From Clostridium estertheticum subsp. estertheticum (GTDB lineage Bacteria > Bacillota > Clostridia > Clostridiales > Clostridiaceae), in contig NZ_CP015756.1 in NCBI RefSeq assembly GCF_001877035.1, positions 1,169,001 through 1,233,000 of the forward strand: a stretch of DNA of 64,000 nucleotides. The letters run 5' to 3'. A model generated the notes under the pieces. That model worked only from the letters and a program-made list of their open reading frames with translations, did not search any database and was not told the origin of the DNA. The position numbers and the translations under genes were made by a program. Position 1 is the stretch's first letter; every line of letters begins with the position of its first letter. This document shows positions 54,390-63,772 of the stretch, in pieces.

Positions 54390-55481
54390 ATGTCTAAAAT
54401 TATTATGTCACCAGGAAGATATATTCAAGGAAGTGGAGAACTTAAAAAAATAAAGGACCATATTGAAGCCTTTGGAAAATCATTTTTAATAATTGGGACA
54501 GACAGAGCAATTAAGCAGACTACAAGCACAATTGAAACAAGCTTCAAAGAAAGTGGATGCAAGTTATCCTATGAAACTTTTAATAGAGAATGTTGCGTTG
54601 AAGAAATTGAAAGATTAATGAAAGTAGTAAAAGCTTCAAACTGTGACGTAATTGTTGGCGTAGGTGGAGGAAAAGCTTTTGATACTGCAAAAGCTGTTGC
54701 ATATTATTGCAAACTTCCAGTAATTGTAGTCCCTACAATAGCCGCAACAGATGCACCATGTAGTGCATTATCAGTTATTTATACTAAAGAAGGAGTTTTC
54801 TCAAATTACTTATTACTCCCTAAAAATCCTGAAGTCGTATTAGTTGATACTGATATAGTTGCAGAGGCTCCAGTAAGACTTTTAGTAGCTGGAATGGGAG
54901 ATGCACTTGCTACATATTTTGAAGCAAGAGCTTGCAAGGAAGGAAATAGAGGAAATATGTCAGGTGAAAAAGCAACACTTGCAGCTATGGCATTAGCGAA
55001 ACTTTGTTATGAGACATTATTATCAGATGGAGTACAAGCAATGGTCGCTTGTGAAGGTAATGTGTGTACTAAAGCGGTTGAAAACATAATTGAAGCGAAT
55101 ACTTATCTAAGTGGAATTGGTTTCGAAAGTGGTGGACTTGCAGCAGCGCATGCTATTCATGATGGATTTACAGTACTTGAAAAAACTCATAAGTTATATC
55201 ATGGTGAAAAAGTCGCATTTGGTGCAATAACAGAATTAGTACTTGAAAATAGACATCTAGCAGAAATTGAAGAAGCTATATTGTTTTGCAAGAGTGTAGG
55301 ACTTCCATATACATTTTCAGATTTAGGAGTAGCAGATGCAACGACCAAGGAACTAATGAGTGTAGCTGTTGCATCTTGCGGTTCGGGAGAAACAATGATA
55401 AATGAACCATTTGTTGTTACTCCTAGGGATGTTTACGCCGCATTAGTGGCCACAGATGCACTTGGAAAAATGTATAAATAA
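54390..55481 (+). CDS. gldA: Glycerol dehydrogenase (GldA)
   Basis: The 363-residue iron/zinc-dependent polyol dehydrogenase oxidises glycerol to dihydroxyacetone with NAD+. VGVGGGKAFDTAKAVAYY is the nucleotide segment and D-x(n)-HAIHDGFT...LYHGEKVAFG supplies the metal His ligands. It lacks an encapsulation-type N-terminus. It lies about 100 nt after pduT, behind a weak hairpin, and is likely co-regulated. With the dehydratase it suggests a glycerol branch, as in dha regulons. It may take the role of the missing PduQ, but this is inference. Confidence 0.93.
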   Translation: MSKIIMSPGRYIQGSGELKKIKDHIEAFGKSFLIIGTDRAIKQTTSTIETSFKESGCKLSYETFNRECCVEEIERLMKVVKASNCDVIVGVGGGKAFDTAKAVAYYCKLPVIVVPTIAATDAPCSALSVIYTKEGVFSNYLLLPKNPEVVLVDTDIVAEAPVRLLVAGMGDALATYFEARACKEGNRGNMSGEKATLAAMALAKLCYETLLSDGVQAMVACEGNVCTKAVENIIEANTYLSGIGFESGGLAAAHAIHDGFTVLEKTHKLYHGEKVAFGAITELVLENRHLAEIEEAILFCKSVGLPYTFSDLGVADATTKELMSVAVASCGSGETMINEPFVVTPRDVYAALVATDALGKMYK

Positions 55482-55534
55482 GAAACATAAATTGCAATAA
55501 ATCAAGTAGCAATATAAGATGATTTTTCATTTAA

Positions 55535-55574
55535 GATAAGGGCCTCATACTAAATTTAGTATGAGGCCCTTATC
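55535..55574. terminator. Bidirectional terminator
   Basis: A perfect 18-bp inverted repeat (55535-55552 with 55557-55574, loop AATT) lies between gldA and the convergent peroxiredoxin gene. Confidence 0.85.
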
Positions 55575-55621
55575 ATATTAAATATTATTTATACATGTAA
55601 AGTATATGCAGGATATTCAAA

Positions 55622-56083
55622 CTACATATTAGATAGGAACTCAAAGACTTCACCTAAATCAGGCAATTGAGACTTAGGGTACACCTTAACCCACGCTACA
55701 ATGCCATTTTCATCTATTATGATATTAGCGCGCTCTGATATACCTTTGTCTTCAATAAAAATTCCATAATCCTGTGCAACTTTACCATGAGGCCAAAAGT
55801 CGGAAGGGAGTATTAAATTTTCAAGAAGTAGTGCAGAAGCCCAAGCTTTTTTACATGGAGCAGGATCAACACTAAAAGCAAGTGGGACTGTGTTAAATGT
55901 TTGGAATTTACCCCAATTGTTATCAAGGTCTCTTACTTGGTCTGTGCAAACCGGTGTCCAGGTAAGAGGATGAAAGGAAAGTAATACTCGTTTACCTTTA
56001 AAGTCTGACAAACATACATTTTGGTAATTGTTATCTCTTAATGAAAAATCGGGTGCAATATCTCCTACTTTAATTAATTCCAT
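55622..56083 (-). CDS. Peroxiredoxin (AhpC/TSA family)
   Basis: The 153-residue thioredoxin-fold enzyme reduces peroxides. The peroxidatic Cys is in PLTWTPVC (PxxxTxxC, near residue 46). A second Cys (APCKKAW, near 82) may be the resolving one. The sequence SFHPLTWTPVCTDQ suggests a subgroup found in anaerobes. It is a single gene with AGAGTG before the ATG. In an anaerobe it would protect iron-sulfur and B12 enzymes. Confidence 0.9.
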   Translation of the reverse strand: MELIKVGDIAPDFSLRDNNYQNVCLSDFKGKRVLLSFHPLTWTPVCTDQVRDLDNNWGKFQTFNTVPLAFSVDPAPCKKAWASALLLENLILPSDFWPHGKVAQDYGIFIEDKGISERANIIIDENGIVAWVKVYPKSQLPDLGEVFEFLSNM

Positions 56084-56199
56084 AATTCACTCTCTTTCAT
56101 ATCTATTTTTTAATTGGATTATTTTTATAATTCAATATAATTTATTATGTGCAACATAGAGATATTTATTTGAATTATTTTTACTGTTATTTGTAAGAA

Positions 56200-56284
56200 T
56201 TAAATAATCTCCTGCGGATCTGCAACAGCTTCGCAGAAGATACATTGACGACTTCAGAAGGAGATTTATAATCCCACTGAAGTT
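56200..56284. repeat. Dispersed intergenic repeat, copy B
   Basis: The same element as at 36031-36154: TTAAATAATCTCCTGCG (56200-56216) and a block at 56250-56284 that matches copy A at 29 of 35 bases. Here CTGCG/CGCAG and ACTTCAG/CTGAAGT can form hairpins, and ATCTCCT can pair with AGGAGAT. No open frame is seen. Confidence 0.5.
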
Positions 56285-56325
56285 TTCTATTTGTTAGGGT
56301 ATATATTCTCTGGGGTAGATAACAA

Positions 56326-56403
56326 TTGAAATGTTATTAAATCTTAGTATAATACTAATCAATAAATGATCAACATCTGCATTCATGTTGTTAATTTATT
56401 GAT
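56326..56403 (+). promoter_or_regulatory. Candidate promoter and 5' stem-loop of the ahb operon
   Basis: TTGAAA (56326-56331) and TATAAT (56348-56353) are 16 nt apart. The transcript would start near 56360, at the base of a stem-loop (ATCAATAAAT at 56358-56367 with ATTTATTGAT at 56394-56403, plus AACAT/ATGTT inside). It leaves an untranslated leader of about 285 nt before ahbC. No other gene lies between the peroxiredoxin and ahbC. Confidence 0.45.
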
Positions 56404-56645
56404 CATATGGTATATTATTTTATATAGACATTTTCATCCATCAGTTAATTACATTGTTTTGCATTAATGTAATAGATGATGATGGTCAAATGCCTATTTT
56501 TTGTTATCATTTTAATTTATTAAAATATATTATATGAATTTATAAAATACATAAATAAAATTTACTCAAAGCTAAATATAAAAATTAAATGCGGATGGCT
56601 TTAAGGGTCTATTGAAACCAAGATGATAAGTAGAGGAGATAAAAT

Positions 56646-57830
56646 ATGATTGGAGTATCAAAATTACTATGTGGGACTGAAAATTTTGGAGACAAATTAA
56701 GGTATGTAAGCGGAGCTAGCACGCAAACAAATGGGGTTAGTAATGGCCGTGGGCCTGTTGTTGTATGGAATTGTACGAAAACTTGTAATTTAAAGTGTAT
56801 ACATTGTTATGCGAATTCAGACAGTAAAAAATATAAAGATGAATTAAGCACTAAAGAAGCAATATCTCTTATTAACGATTTTCATGATTTTAAAGTGCCA
56901 GTAATATTGTTTTCAGGAGGGGAACCTTTACTTCGTGAAGATCTATTTGAGCTAATAAAGCATGCGGGAGAGCATAAGATAAGAAGCACTATTTCTACTA
57001 ATGGTACGCTTATTGACAAAAATGTTGCAAGAAAAATTAAACAAAGTGAAGTAGGTTATGTAGGAATTAGCTTAGATGGTATTGGCTCAAGGCATGATGA
57101 ATTCAGGCGTACTAAAGGTTGTTTTGACAAAGCTTTAAATGGAATAAGAAATTGTAGGGACGTTAATCAGAAAGTGGGAGTAAGATTTACTATTAATAGT
57201 CACAATTATGATCAATTGGAGGACATATTCCATTTGATTAAAGAAGAAAAAATAAATCGTGTATGTTTTTATCATCTTGTTTATTCTGGAAGAGGAAGCG
57301 AGATGATGAAGGAAGATACATCCCACGCACAGTCCAGAGCTGCAATGGATTTAATAATGGAAAAGGCTGTAGAACTCGGGGATAAAGTTGAAATTCTCAC
57401 TGTAGATAATCATGCGGATACGGTTTATCTTTATTTGAAAGCTCTAAAAAAATACCCTCATTTAGCTGATAATATATTAAAATTGATGGAGATGAATGGT
57501 GGAAATAGGTCTGGTATTGCTATTTCAAATGTTGATTACCTAGGAAATATACATGCGGATCAGTTTACCCCACAATATACTTTTGGGAACGTTAAAGAAA
57601 GAGCGTTTAAAGAAATTTGGGAAGATACAACAAGTCCAATTATGAAGGGGTTAAAGGATAGAAAAAAATTGCTTAAGGGTAGATGTAGAAAATGTAAATG
57701 GTTAAGTGTATGTAATGGTAATTTTAGGACAAGGGCTGAATCGGTGACAGGAGATTTTTGGGCATCAGATCCAGCGTGTTATTTGAGTAATAAAGAAATT
57801 GGTGTGCAAGATGGAATTGGATTAGTTTAA
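56646..57830 (+). CDS. ahbC: AhbC/NirJ1-like radical SAM enzyme (Fe-coproporphyrin III synthase)
   Basis: The 394-residue radical SAM enzyme would remove the acetate side chains of 12,18-didecarboxysiroheme to give Fe-coproporphyrin III. It begins MIGVSKLLCGTENFGDKLRY, the typical AhbC/NirJ N-terminus, and has CTKTCNLKCIHCYAN with the CxxxCxxC cluster. A SPASM-type Cys region (GRCRKCKWLSVCNG) lies near the end. Its neighbours are ahbD, ahbA and ahbB. This is the siroheme-dependent heme route of sulfate reducers, archaea and some clostridia. Confidence 0.88.
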   Translation: MIGVSKLLCGTENFGDKLRYVSGASTQTNGVSNGRGPVVVWNCTKTCNLKCIHCYANSDSKKYKDELSTKEAISLINDFHDFKVPVILFSGGEPLLREDLFELIKHAGEHKIRSTISTNGTLIDKNVARKIKQSEVGYVGISLDGIGSRHDEFRRTKGCFDKALNGIRNCRDVNQKVGVRFTINSHNYDQLEDIFHLIKEEKINRVCFYHLVYSGRGSEMMKEDTSHAQSRAAMDLIMEKAVELGDKVEILTVDNHADTVYLYLKALKKYPHLADNILKLMEMNGGNRSGIAISNVDYLGNIHADQFTPQYTFGNVKERAFKEIWEDTTSPIMKGLKDRKKLLKGRCRKCKWLSVCNGNFRTRAESVTGDFWASDPACYLSNKEIGVQDGIGLV

Positions 57831-57864
57831 AAAGATTTAGGAAAGAGGATAGGGGGAATAAAAT

Positions 57865-58869
57865 ATGATCATGTCATGGAATACAACTAATAAATGCAAT
57901 ATGTATTGTAAACATTGTTATAGAGAGGCAGGTATTCAAGCTAAGCATGAATTAAATACAGTCGAGGGTAAATCATTAATAGAGGAAGTAGCGAAGGCAG
58001 GATTTAAAATAATGGTATTTTCAGGTGGAGAGCCTTTAGTAAGGCCTGACATTTATGAGTTAATAAAGCACGCAGTAAAAGTTGGATTAAGGCCGGTTCT
58101 TGGGAGTAATGGAACGCTTATAACTAAAAGAGCTGCTATGGAGTTAAAAGATGCAGGGGTTATGGGTATAGGAATTAGTTTAGACAGTCTTAATCCTAAA
58201 AAACATGATGAATTTCGAAGTTACATAGGTGGATGGAGAGAAGCTGTAATTGGCATGAAAAATTGTAGAGAGGCCGGACTTAATTTCCAAATACATACAA
58301 CGGTAATGAATTGGAATAAGGATGAAATACTTGATATAACCGATTTTGCGATTGGAATGGGCGCTGTAGCTCATCATACTTTTTTCTTAGTACCAACAGG
58401 GAGAGGCGCTGATATTGAAGAAGAATCATTAAATCCAGAGCAATATGAGTCGTTATTAAAGGATATAATGTTAAAACAAAAGGATGTAAACATAGAGCTA
58501 AAACCTACCTGTGCACCTGAGTTTATGAGAATTGCTAAGGAAATGGGAATGAAACCTAGGTTTAGTCGTGGGTGCTTAGCAGGAACTAGTTATTGTATTA
58601 TTAGTCCTAGTGGAGATGTGCAGCCTTGTGCATATCTAAATATTCCAATTGGAAATGTACGAGAGACACCTTTTAGTGAAATTTGGAGAGATAATCATAT
58701 ATTTAAAGAATTAAGAACTATGAATTATAAAGGTAAGTGTGGAAGTTGCAACTATAAAAAAGACTGCGGTGGATGTCGCGCTCGCGTTGCATATTATAAT
58801 GATGGAGATTACATGGCAGGTGAAGACTGGTGTTCATATTCTAATGATGATATAGGAAATATAGATTAA
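57865..58869 (+). CDS. ahbD: AhbD/NirJ2-like radical SAM enzyme (heme synthase)
   Basis: The 334-residue radical SAM enzyme would decarboxylate the propionates of Fe-coproporphyrin III to make heme. It starts directly with SWNTTNKCNMYCKHCYRE, the radical SAM cluster. A SPASM-like C-terminus carries CGSCNYKKDCGGCRARV. The start ATG follows a GGGGG-rich site. Its stop overlaps the ahbA ATG by one base. Assignment between AhbC and AhbD rests on length and the N-terminus. Confidence 0.87.
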   Translation: MIMSWNTTNKCNMYCKHCYREAGIQAKHELNTVEGKSLIEEVAKAGFKIMVFSGGEPLVRPDIYELIKHAVKVGLRPVLGSNGTLITKRAAMELKDAGVMGIGISLDSLNPKKHDEFRSYIGGWREAVIGMKNCREAGLNFQIHTTVMNWNKDEILDITDFAIGMGAVAHHTFFLVPTGRGADIEEESLNPEQYESLLKDIMLKQKDVNIELKPTCAPEFMRIAKEMGMKPRFSRGCLAGTSYCIISPSGDVQPCAYLNIPIGNVRETPFSEIWRDNHIFKELRTMNYKGKCGSCNYKKDCGGCRARVAYYNDGDYMAGEDWCSYSNDDIGNID

Positions 58870-59321
58870 TGGATAAAAAAAATAAAAATTTACTTAATTT
58901 GATTCAGTCTAATTTTCCAATAGAATCAAGACCCTTCTTAAAAATTGCAAATGAGTTAGATATTTCAGAAAATCAGGTTATTGATATGATTAAGGAACTT
59001 AAAAATGATGGATATATTAAACGAATAGGTGGAATTTTTGATTCAAGAAAATTAGGATATTCTAGTACTCTATGTGCAATAAAAGTTCCATTAGACAGGA
59101 TTACTGAAGTAGCAGATATTATAAACAGTTACAATGGAGTTACTCATAATTATATTAGAAATCATTCATACAATATGTGGTTTACAGTGATTGCTCCTTC
59201 AATAGTTGAGGTTAAAGAGTTTCTAAATGATATTAAGATTAAAACAGATATTGATGAGATAATTGAGCTCCCTGTAGTGAATTTATTTAAAATTAATGTT
59301 GTTTTCAATATTAAGGAGTGA
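58869..59321 (+). CDS. ahbA: Siroheme decarboxylase subunit AhbA (NirD-like)
   Basis: The 150-residue Lrp/AsnC-like protein with AhbB removes two carboxyls from siroheme. Family segments are RIGGIFDSRKLGYSS and VTHNYIRNHSYNMWFT. The winged-helix-like N-terminus is a relic of the regulator fold. It overlaps ahbD by one base and precedes ahbB by 6 nt. Confidence 0.9.
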   Translation: MDKKNKNLLNLIQSNFPIESRPFLKIANELDISENQVIDMIKELKNDGYIKRIGGIFDSRKLGYSSTLCAIKVPLDRITEVADIINSYNGVTHNYIRNHSYNMWFTVIAPSIVEVKEFLNDIKIKTDIDEIIELPVVNLFKINVVFNIKE

Positions 59322-59327
59322 TTATAT

Positions 59328-59807
59328 ATGTTAAGCTGCTTAGATATAAAAATTATTCGTAAAATTCAAGAAGACATGCCGTTGGTACCAGAACCTTATA
59401 AAGAAATAGCTCAGGAAATTGGAATTACAGAAAATGAATTAATCGATAAGATTAAGGAATATTGCAGAAATGGTATTATTCGAAGATTTGGCACTATCTT
59501 AAATCATAGAAATGTTGGATTCAAGGCAAATGCAATGGTTGTCTGGATAGTTCCGAAAGAGAGAATTAAAGATGTTAGTAAAATCATGATATTATTTCCC
59601 CAGGTTAGTCATTGCTATCAGAGGTCTACATTTCCAGGGTGGCCGTATAATGTTTTTACAATGGTTCATGGAGAAACAAAGCAGGAATGCGAAAAAGTAG
59701 TTATGGCAATTGCAGAAGCAGTTAATATTAACGAATACGATTTGTTGTACAGTAGTAAAGAACTCAAAAAGGTAAGCATGAAATATTTTATAGAAAAACA
59801 ATTTTAA
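59328..59807 (+). CDS. ahbB: Siroheme decarboxylase subunit AhbB (NirL-like)
   Basis: The 159-residue partner of AhbA, with IIRRFGTILNHRNVGFKANA and SHCYQRSTFPGWPYNVFTM, segments typical of the AhbB subunit. The heterodimer makes 12,18-didecarboxysiroheme. AAGGAG precedes the ATG. It closes the ahb operon. Confidence 0.9.
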   Translation: MLSCLDIKIIRKIQEDMPLVPEPYKEIAQEIGITENELIDKIKEYCRNGIIRRFGTILNHRNVGFKANAMVVWIVPKERIKDVSKIMILFPQVSHCYQRSTFPGWPYNVFTMVHGETKQECEKVVMAIAEAVNINEYDLLYSSKELKKVSMKYFIEKQF

Positions 59808-59877
59808 TACTATTTATGGGAGAATATCAAATTTAATTATGTTAAGGATGATATATGTAAATTATCAAAATTATTAT

Positions 59878-59904
59878 TAAAGTTGTGTATGTAATGAACG
59901 ATAT
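59878..59904 (+). promoter_or_regulatory. Sigma-D-like promoter of the first 4HB chemoreceptor
   Basis: TAAA (59878-59881), a 15-nt spacer and AACGATAT (59897-59904) fit the motility sigma consensus TAAA-N15-GCCGATAT at 10 of 12 positions. It is 35 nt before the ATG. Confidence 0.6.
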
Positions 59905-59939
59905 ATCATTGTAATATATTATTTGAGGAGTGGAGATTA

Positions 59940-61652
59940 ATGAAATTTTTTAATGATTTAAAAATGATTCAGAAATTAGTATCAGCATTTTTACTTGTAG
60001 CAGTATTTCTAGGGTTAGTTGGATTTATTGGAACATATAATATGAAGAATATTAATACGAATGTTAAGGATATTTACAATAATGATTTGGTAGGTATTAA
60101 AGACTTAATTAGTATCAAAGCCAATTTACTACAAGTAAAAAGCGATACATTGTTAATTCTTGACCAAAAAAATAAAAATGATATACAAACACACAAAGAT
60201 GATGTAACTAATATGAAAAATGTTACTATCATTCTTATCGCTGAGTATAAAGAAACGGTAAATACAGATCTAGAAAAAACTCAATTTGCTGAATTTGAAA
60301 AATTAATGATACAATATCGTATTGCAAGGGATGAATTAATTGAAAAGGCAGTTTTAGGAGATTATAAAAAAGCGTATGAACTCTTACCTGCTGCTGATAA
60401 AATAAGAGATGATATGTTAATGAGTTTAGATAAAGAATTGAAATTAAATGTTGCTACGTCAAAAGTTGATTATGATAAAAGTCAGTCATCATATAAAAGC
60501 GCATCAGTTCAAATTAATATAGTGATTGCCATAGGATTATTGGTTGCTATAGTACTCGGGTTAATAATTGGAATTGCAATTTCAAAACGATTAAAGAAAG
60601 TGTTAGTAGTTGCACAAGCTCTTGGAGAAAATGATTTATCAAAAACTGTTGATATTGAGAGTAATGATGAAATTGGTATTTTATCAAAAGCTTTAAATAA
60701 ATCTGTAGTTAATTTAAAGATCTTAGTTTCTGAAATATCAGAAAGTGCTACCGATATTAGCGCTACTAGCGAAGAACTATCTGCTACAACAGAAGAAATA
60801 TCAGCCAAAATGGATCTTGTTAATGAATCCGTAAGACAAGTATCTATAGGTGCAGAACAGTTAAGTGCCACAACACAGGAGGTAAATGCCACTACAGAAA
60901 GTATTGCAGAGAACGTGGCAGGTGTAACTTTAAGAGCAAACAACGGAACTAAGATTGCAAGTGACATAGGTATAAAAGCTGAGAAAATCATGAAAAATGC
61001 AGAGGACAGTAATATTAATGCGAAAAAATTAGGTGAAGAGAAACAAGAAAAAATATTAAAAGCAATTGAAGAAGGAAAGGTTGTTAGTGAAGTTAAGATA
61101 ATGGCAGATGAAATAGAAAACATAGCAAGCCAGACAAATCTTCTTGCACTTAATGCAGCTATTGAAGCAGCAAGAGCCGGAGAGCAAGGTAAGGGGTTTG
61201 CTGTGGTTGCAGATGAAGTTAGAAAATTAGCAGAGGATTCATCAGCTGCAGTTCAAAAAATTCAAGAGGTAACTTTAAGAGTTGAAGCTGCATTTCAGAA
61301 TCTTTCAAGTAATGCACAAGAGGTGCTGAATTATCTTATTATTACAGTTACACCTGACTATATATCATTTGTAGACACAGGTAAACAATATGGCACAGAT
61401 GCCGCAATATTTAATGAGTTATCCTCCGATATAGGAACTTCAATGGATACAGTAAATGAAACAGTGTCAGAAATTAAAAAGGCAATTGAAAATGTATCGT
61501 CTACAGCAGAGGAATCAGTAGCGAGTACAGAAGAAATACTAGCAAGTGTTAATGAATCTGTTATGGCTATTAGTGAGATAACAAAAGCATCTCAAGGGCA
61601 GGCAGTACTAGCGGAAAAATTAAATGGGATGGTTCAAAAATTCAAGTTATAA
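59940..61652 (+). CDS. Methyl-accepting chemotaxis protein, four-helix-bundle type (copy 1)
   Basis: The 570-residue chemoreceptor has an N-terminal helix (about 10-30), a periplasmic-type four-helix bundle sensor (about 35-185), a second membrane helix (about 190-213), HAMP and a cytoplasmic signalling domain with tip [19 protein letters not shown]. It closely matches the next receptor, including long nearly identical nucleotide runs in the signalling part (around 60733-60925). Ligand unknown. GAGGAG precedes the ATG. A sigma-D-like promoter is present and a terminator follows. Confidence 0.92.
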   Translation: MKFFNDLKMIQKLVSAFLLVAVFLGLVGFIGTYNMKNINTNVKDIYNNDLVGIKDLISIKANLLQVKSDTLLILDQKNKNDIQTHKDDVTNMKNVTIILIAEYKETVNTDLEKTQFAEFEKLMIQYRIARDELIEKAVLGDYKKAYELLPAADKIRDDMLMSLDKELKLNVATSKVDYDKSQSSYKSASVQINIVIAIGLLVAIVLGLIIGIAISKRLKKVLVVAQALGENDLSKTVDIESNDEIGILSKALNKSVVNLKILVSEISESATDISATSEELSATTEEISAKMDLVNESVRQVSIGAEQLSATTQEVNATTESIAENVAGVTLRANNGTKIASDIGIKAEKIMKNAEDSNINAKKLGEEKQEKILKAIEEGKVVSEVKIMADEIENIASQTNLLALNAAIEAARAGEQGKGFAVVADEVRKLAEDSSAAVQKIQEVTLRVEAAFQNLSSNAQEVLNYLIITVTPDYISFVDTGKQYGTDAAIFNELSSDIGTSMDTVNETVSEIKKAIENVSSTAEESVASTEEILASVNESVMAISEITKASQGQAVLAEKLNGMVQKFKL

Positions 61653-61686
61653 ATAAATATTAGAAAAATATGATATCAGTGAATTT

Positions 61687-61733
61687 TACCATATAGAGCA
61701 GACAAATAAAGTCTAAGCTATATGGTATTTTTT
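61687..61733 (+). terminator. Intrinsic terminator
   Basis: ACCATATAG (61688-61696) pairs with CTATATGGT (61718-61726), with further inner pairing, and a run of T follows. It ends the first 4HB chemoreceptor gene. Confidence 0.8.
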
Positions 61734-61828
61734 TTATTATTTTTATATGTAAAAATTGTAATATTTTATATATAAATAGGGTTTTAACAATACAATTTCA
61801 AGAATTTTAATGTATTATTAAATTTTGT

Positions 61829-61855
61829 TAAAGTTAAATGAAAATGGAACGATTA
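61829..61855 (+). promoter_or_regulatory. Sigma-D-like promoter of the second 4HB chemoreceptor
   Basis: TAAA (61829-61832), 15 nt, then AACGATTA (61848-61855). The layout repeats that of the first receptor, but it lies about 150 nt before the start codon. The bases between hold no visible gene. Confidence 0.5.
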
Positions 61856-62007
61856 TATTAGAGACTTAGAAAAAGATTTAATGATATTTGAAAATTAAAT
61901 GTAGAACTATAGGAAAATATAAAATATTATAGATAGTTGTTTGGAAAATTTTAAAAATGAATCAGTGTAGCTTGTGCTGCACTAGATATAATTAGGAGTG
62001 ATTGTTA

Positions 62008-63720
62008 ATGAAATGGTTTAATAATTTAAAAATGATTAAAAAACTAGTGTCAGCATTTGTTTTAGTTGCATTGTTTATAGGTATTGTTGGGTTTATTGGA
62101 ATGACTAATATAAAAAATATTAATAAAAATCTTGAAAACATTTACAGTATAGATTTAATAGGGGTAAATGATATTTCTAATATAAAAGCAAATTTATTGG
62201 AAATAAGAGGAGATTTGTTGTTACTTGCTTCTCCAACAAATAAAAGTGATTTGCAAAAAAACAAAGACAGTATTGCAGCTCTTGTAACCAATAATAATAA
62301 ACTTATTGTAGAATACAAGACTACCATTAAATCTGATTTAGATAGACAACAATTTACGGAATTTGAAAAACTACTTGTGGATTATGATGCAGGCATTGAG
62401 GACGTAATTAAACAAATTAATGGGGGCGACTATAAAAAGGCGAATGAACTTGTTCCGGTACTTTCTAAGATTAGATTAAACATGTTCGCAGTTCTACAAA
62501 AAGAGTCAAAACTAGCTATGAGTATGGCTAAAATCGATTATGATAATAGTAAAGTAACATATAATAGCTCATATGTTATTATTGCAATAATAACTTTATT
62601 AGGCTTATTTGTCGCAATTGCATTGGGGTTAACAATTGCTATTTCGATATCAAGGAGGATAAAGAAGGTTGTTATTGTAGCTGGTGCACTTTGCGAAAAT
62701 GATTTATCAAAAACTGTTGATATTGACAATAAGGATGAAATTGGTATTTTAGCAAAAGCTTTAAACAAAGCAATATTGAATTTAAAAACATTAATTTCTG
62801 AAATATCAGAAAGTGCTACTGATATTAGCGCTACAAGTGAAGAACTATCTGCTACAACAGAAGAAATATCAGCAAAAATGGATCTTGTTAATGAATCCGT
62901 AAGACAAGTATCTATAGGTGCAGAACAGTTAAGTGCCACAACAGAGGAAGTAAATGCTACCACAGAAAGTATTGCAGATAACGTGGTAGAGGTAACATTA
63001 AAAGCAAATAACGGAACTAAGATTGCGAGTAACATAGAAGTAAATGCAGAAAAAATTAGTAAAAATGCTGAAATTAATGCAAATATTTCAAATAAAATAT
63101 ATGATGAGAAGCAAGAAAGAATATTAAAAGCAATTGAAGAAGGAAAGGTTGTTAGTCAAGTTAAAATAATGGCAGATGAAATAGAAAATATAGCAAGTCA
63201 AACAAACCTTCTTGCACTAAATGCAGCTATTGAAGCCGCAAGAGCAGGAGAGCAAGGTAAGGGGTTTGCTGTGGTTGCAGATGAGGTTAGACAACTGGCT
63301 GAGGATTCATCGAGTACGGTTAAAAAAATTCAAGAGGTAACTGCGAAAGTTGAAAAGGCATTCCAAAATCTTTCCATCAATGCTCAAGATGTATTAGCTT
63401 TTATGGATAGTAATGTTAAACCGGATTATAAATTGTTTGTAGATACGAGTAAAAAATATGGAACAGATGCAGTAGTCTTTAATAAGTTGACTTCAGAGAT
63501 TGGAGATTCGATGAATATTGTAAATGAAACAGTGTCAGAAATTAAAAAAGCAATTGAAAATGTATCAGCTACAGCTGAGGAATCGGTAGCTAGTACAGAA
63601 GAAATACTCGCAAGTGTTAATGAATCGGTTATGGCCATTGGTGAAATAACAAAAGCTTCTCAAAACCAGGCAAAACTAGCTGAAAAATTAAATAGTATGG
63701 TTCAAAAATTCAAATTGTAA
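62008..63720 (+). CDS. Methyl-accepting chemotaxis protein, four-helix-bundle type (copy 2)
   Basis: The 570-residue receptor has the same layout as its neighbour at 59940: membrane helix, four-helix-bundle sensor, second helix, HAMP, and the signalling tip [19 protein letters not shown]. The signalling half is almost identical, while the sensor differs, as in a duplicated receptor that has changed its ligand. The ATG at 62008 follows AGGAG by 9 nt; a TTG at 62002 is less likely. A strong terminator follows. Confidence 0.92.
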   Translation: MKWFNNLKMIKKLVSAFVLVALFIGIVGFIGMTNIKNINKNLENIYSIDLIGVNDISNIKANLLEIRGDLLLLASPTNKSDLQKNKDSIAALVTNNNKLIVEYKTTIKSDLDRQQFTEFEKLLVDYDAGIEDVIKQINGGDYKKANELVPVLSKIRLNMFAVLQKESKLAMSMAKIDYDNSKVTYNSSYVIIAIITLLGLFVAIALGLTIAISISRRIKKVVIVAGALCENDLSKTVDIDNKDEIGILAKALNKAILNLKTLISEISESATDISATSEELSATTEEISAKMDLVNESVRQVSIGAEQLSATTEEVNATTESIADNVVEVTLKANNGTKIASNIEVNAEKISKNAEINANISNKIYDEKQERILKAIEEGKVVSQVKIMADEIENIASQTNLLALNAAIEAARAGEQGKGFAVVADEVRQLAEDSSSTVKKIQEVTAKVEKAFQNLSINAQDVLAFMDSNVKPDYKLFVDTSKKYGTDAVVFNKLTSEIGDSMNIVNETVSEIKKAIENVSATAEESVASTEEILASVNESVMAIGEITKASQNQAKLAEKLNSMVQKFKL

Positions 63721-63725
63721 ATAGA

Positions 63726-63772
63726 ATATTAAAAACCGATAAGATTTTATAAATCTTATCGGTTTTTAATAT
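63726..63772 (+). terminator. Intrinsic terminator of the second 4HB chemoreceptor
   Basis: A perfect 22-bp inverted repeat with a 3-nt loop (63726-63747 with 63751-63772) follows the gene, with a T-rich right arm. Confidence 0.85.

Noticed and set aside
60509-61123. A minus-strand open frame within the chemoreceptor at 59940
   Set aside because: It mirrors the Ala/Ser-rich coiled-coil repeats of the chemoreceptor, and a similar shadow is present in the second receptor.
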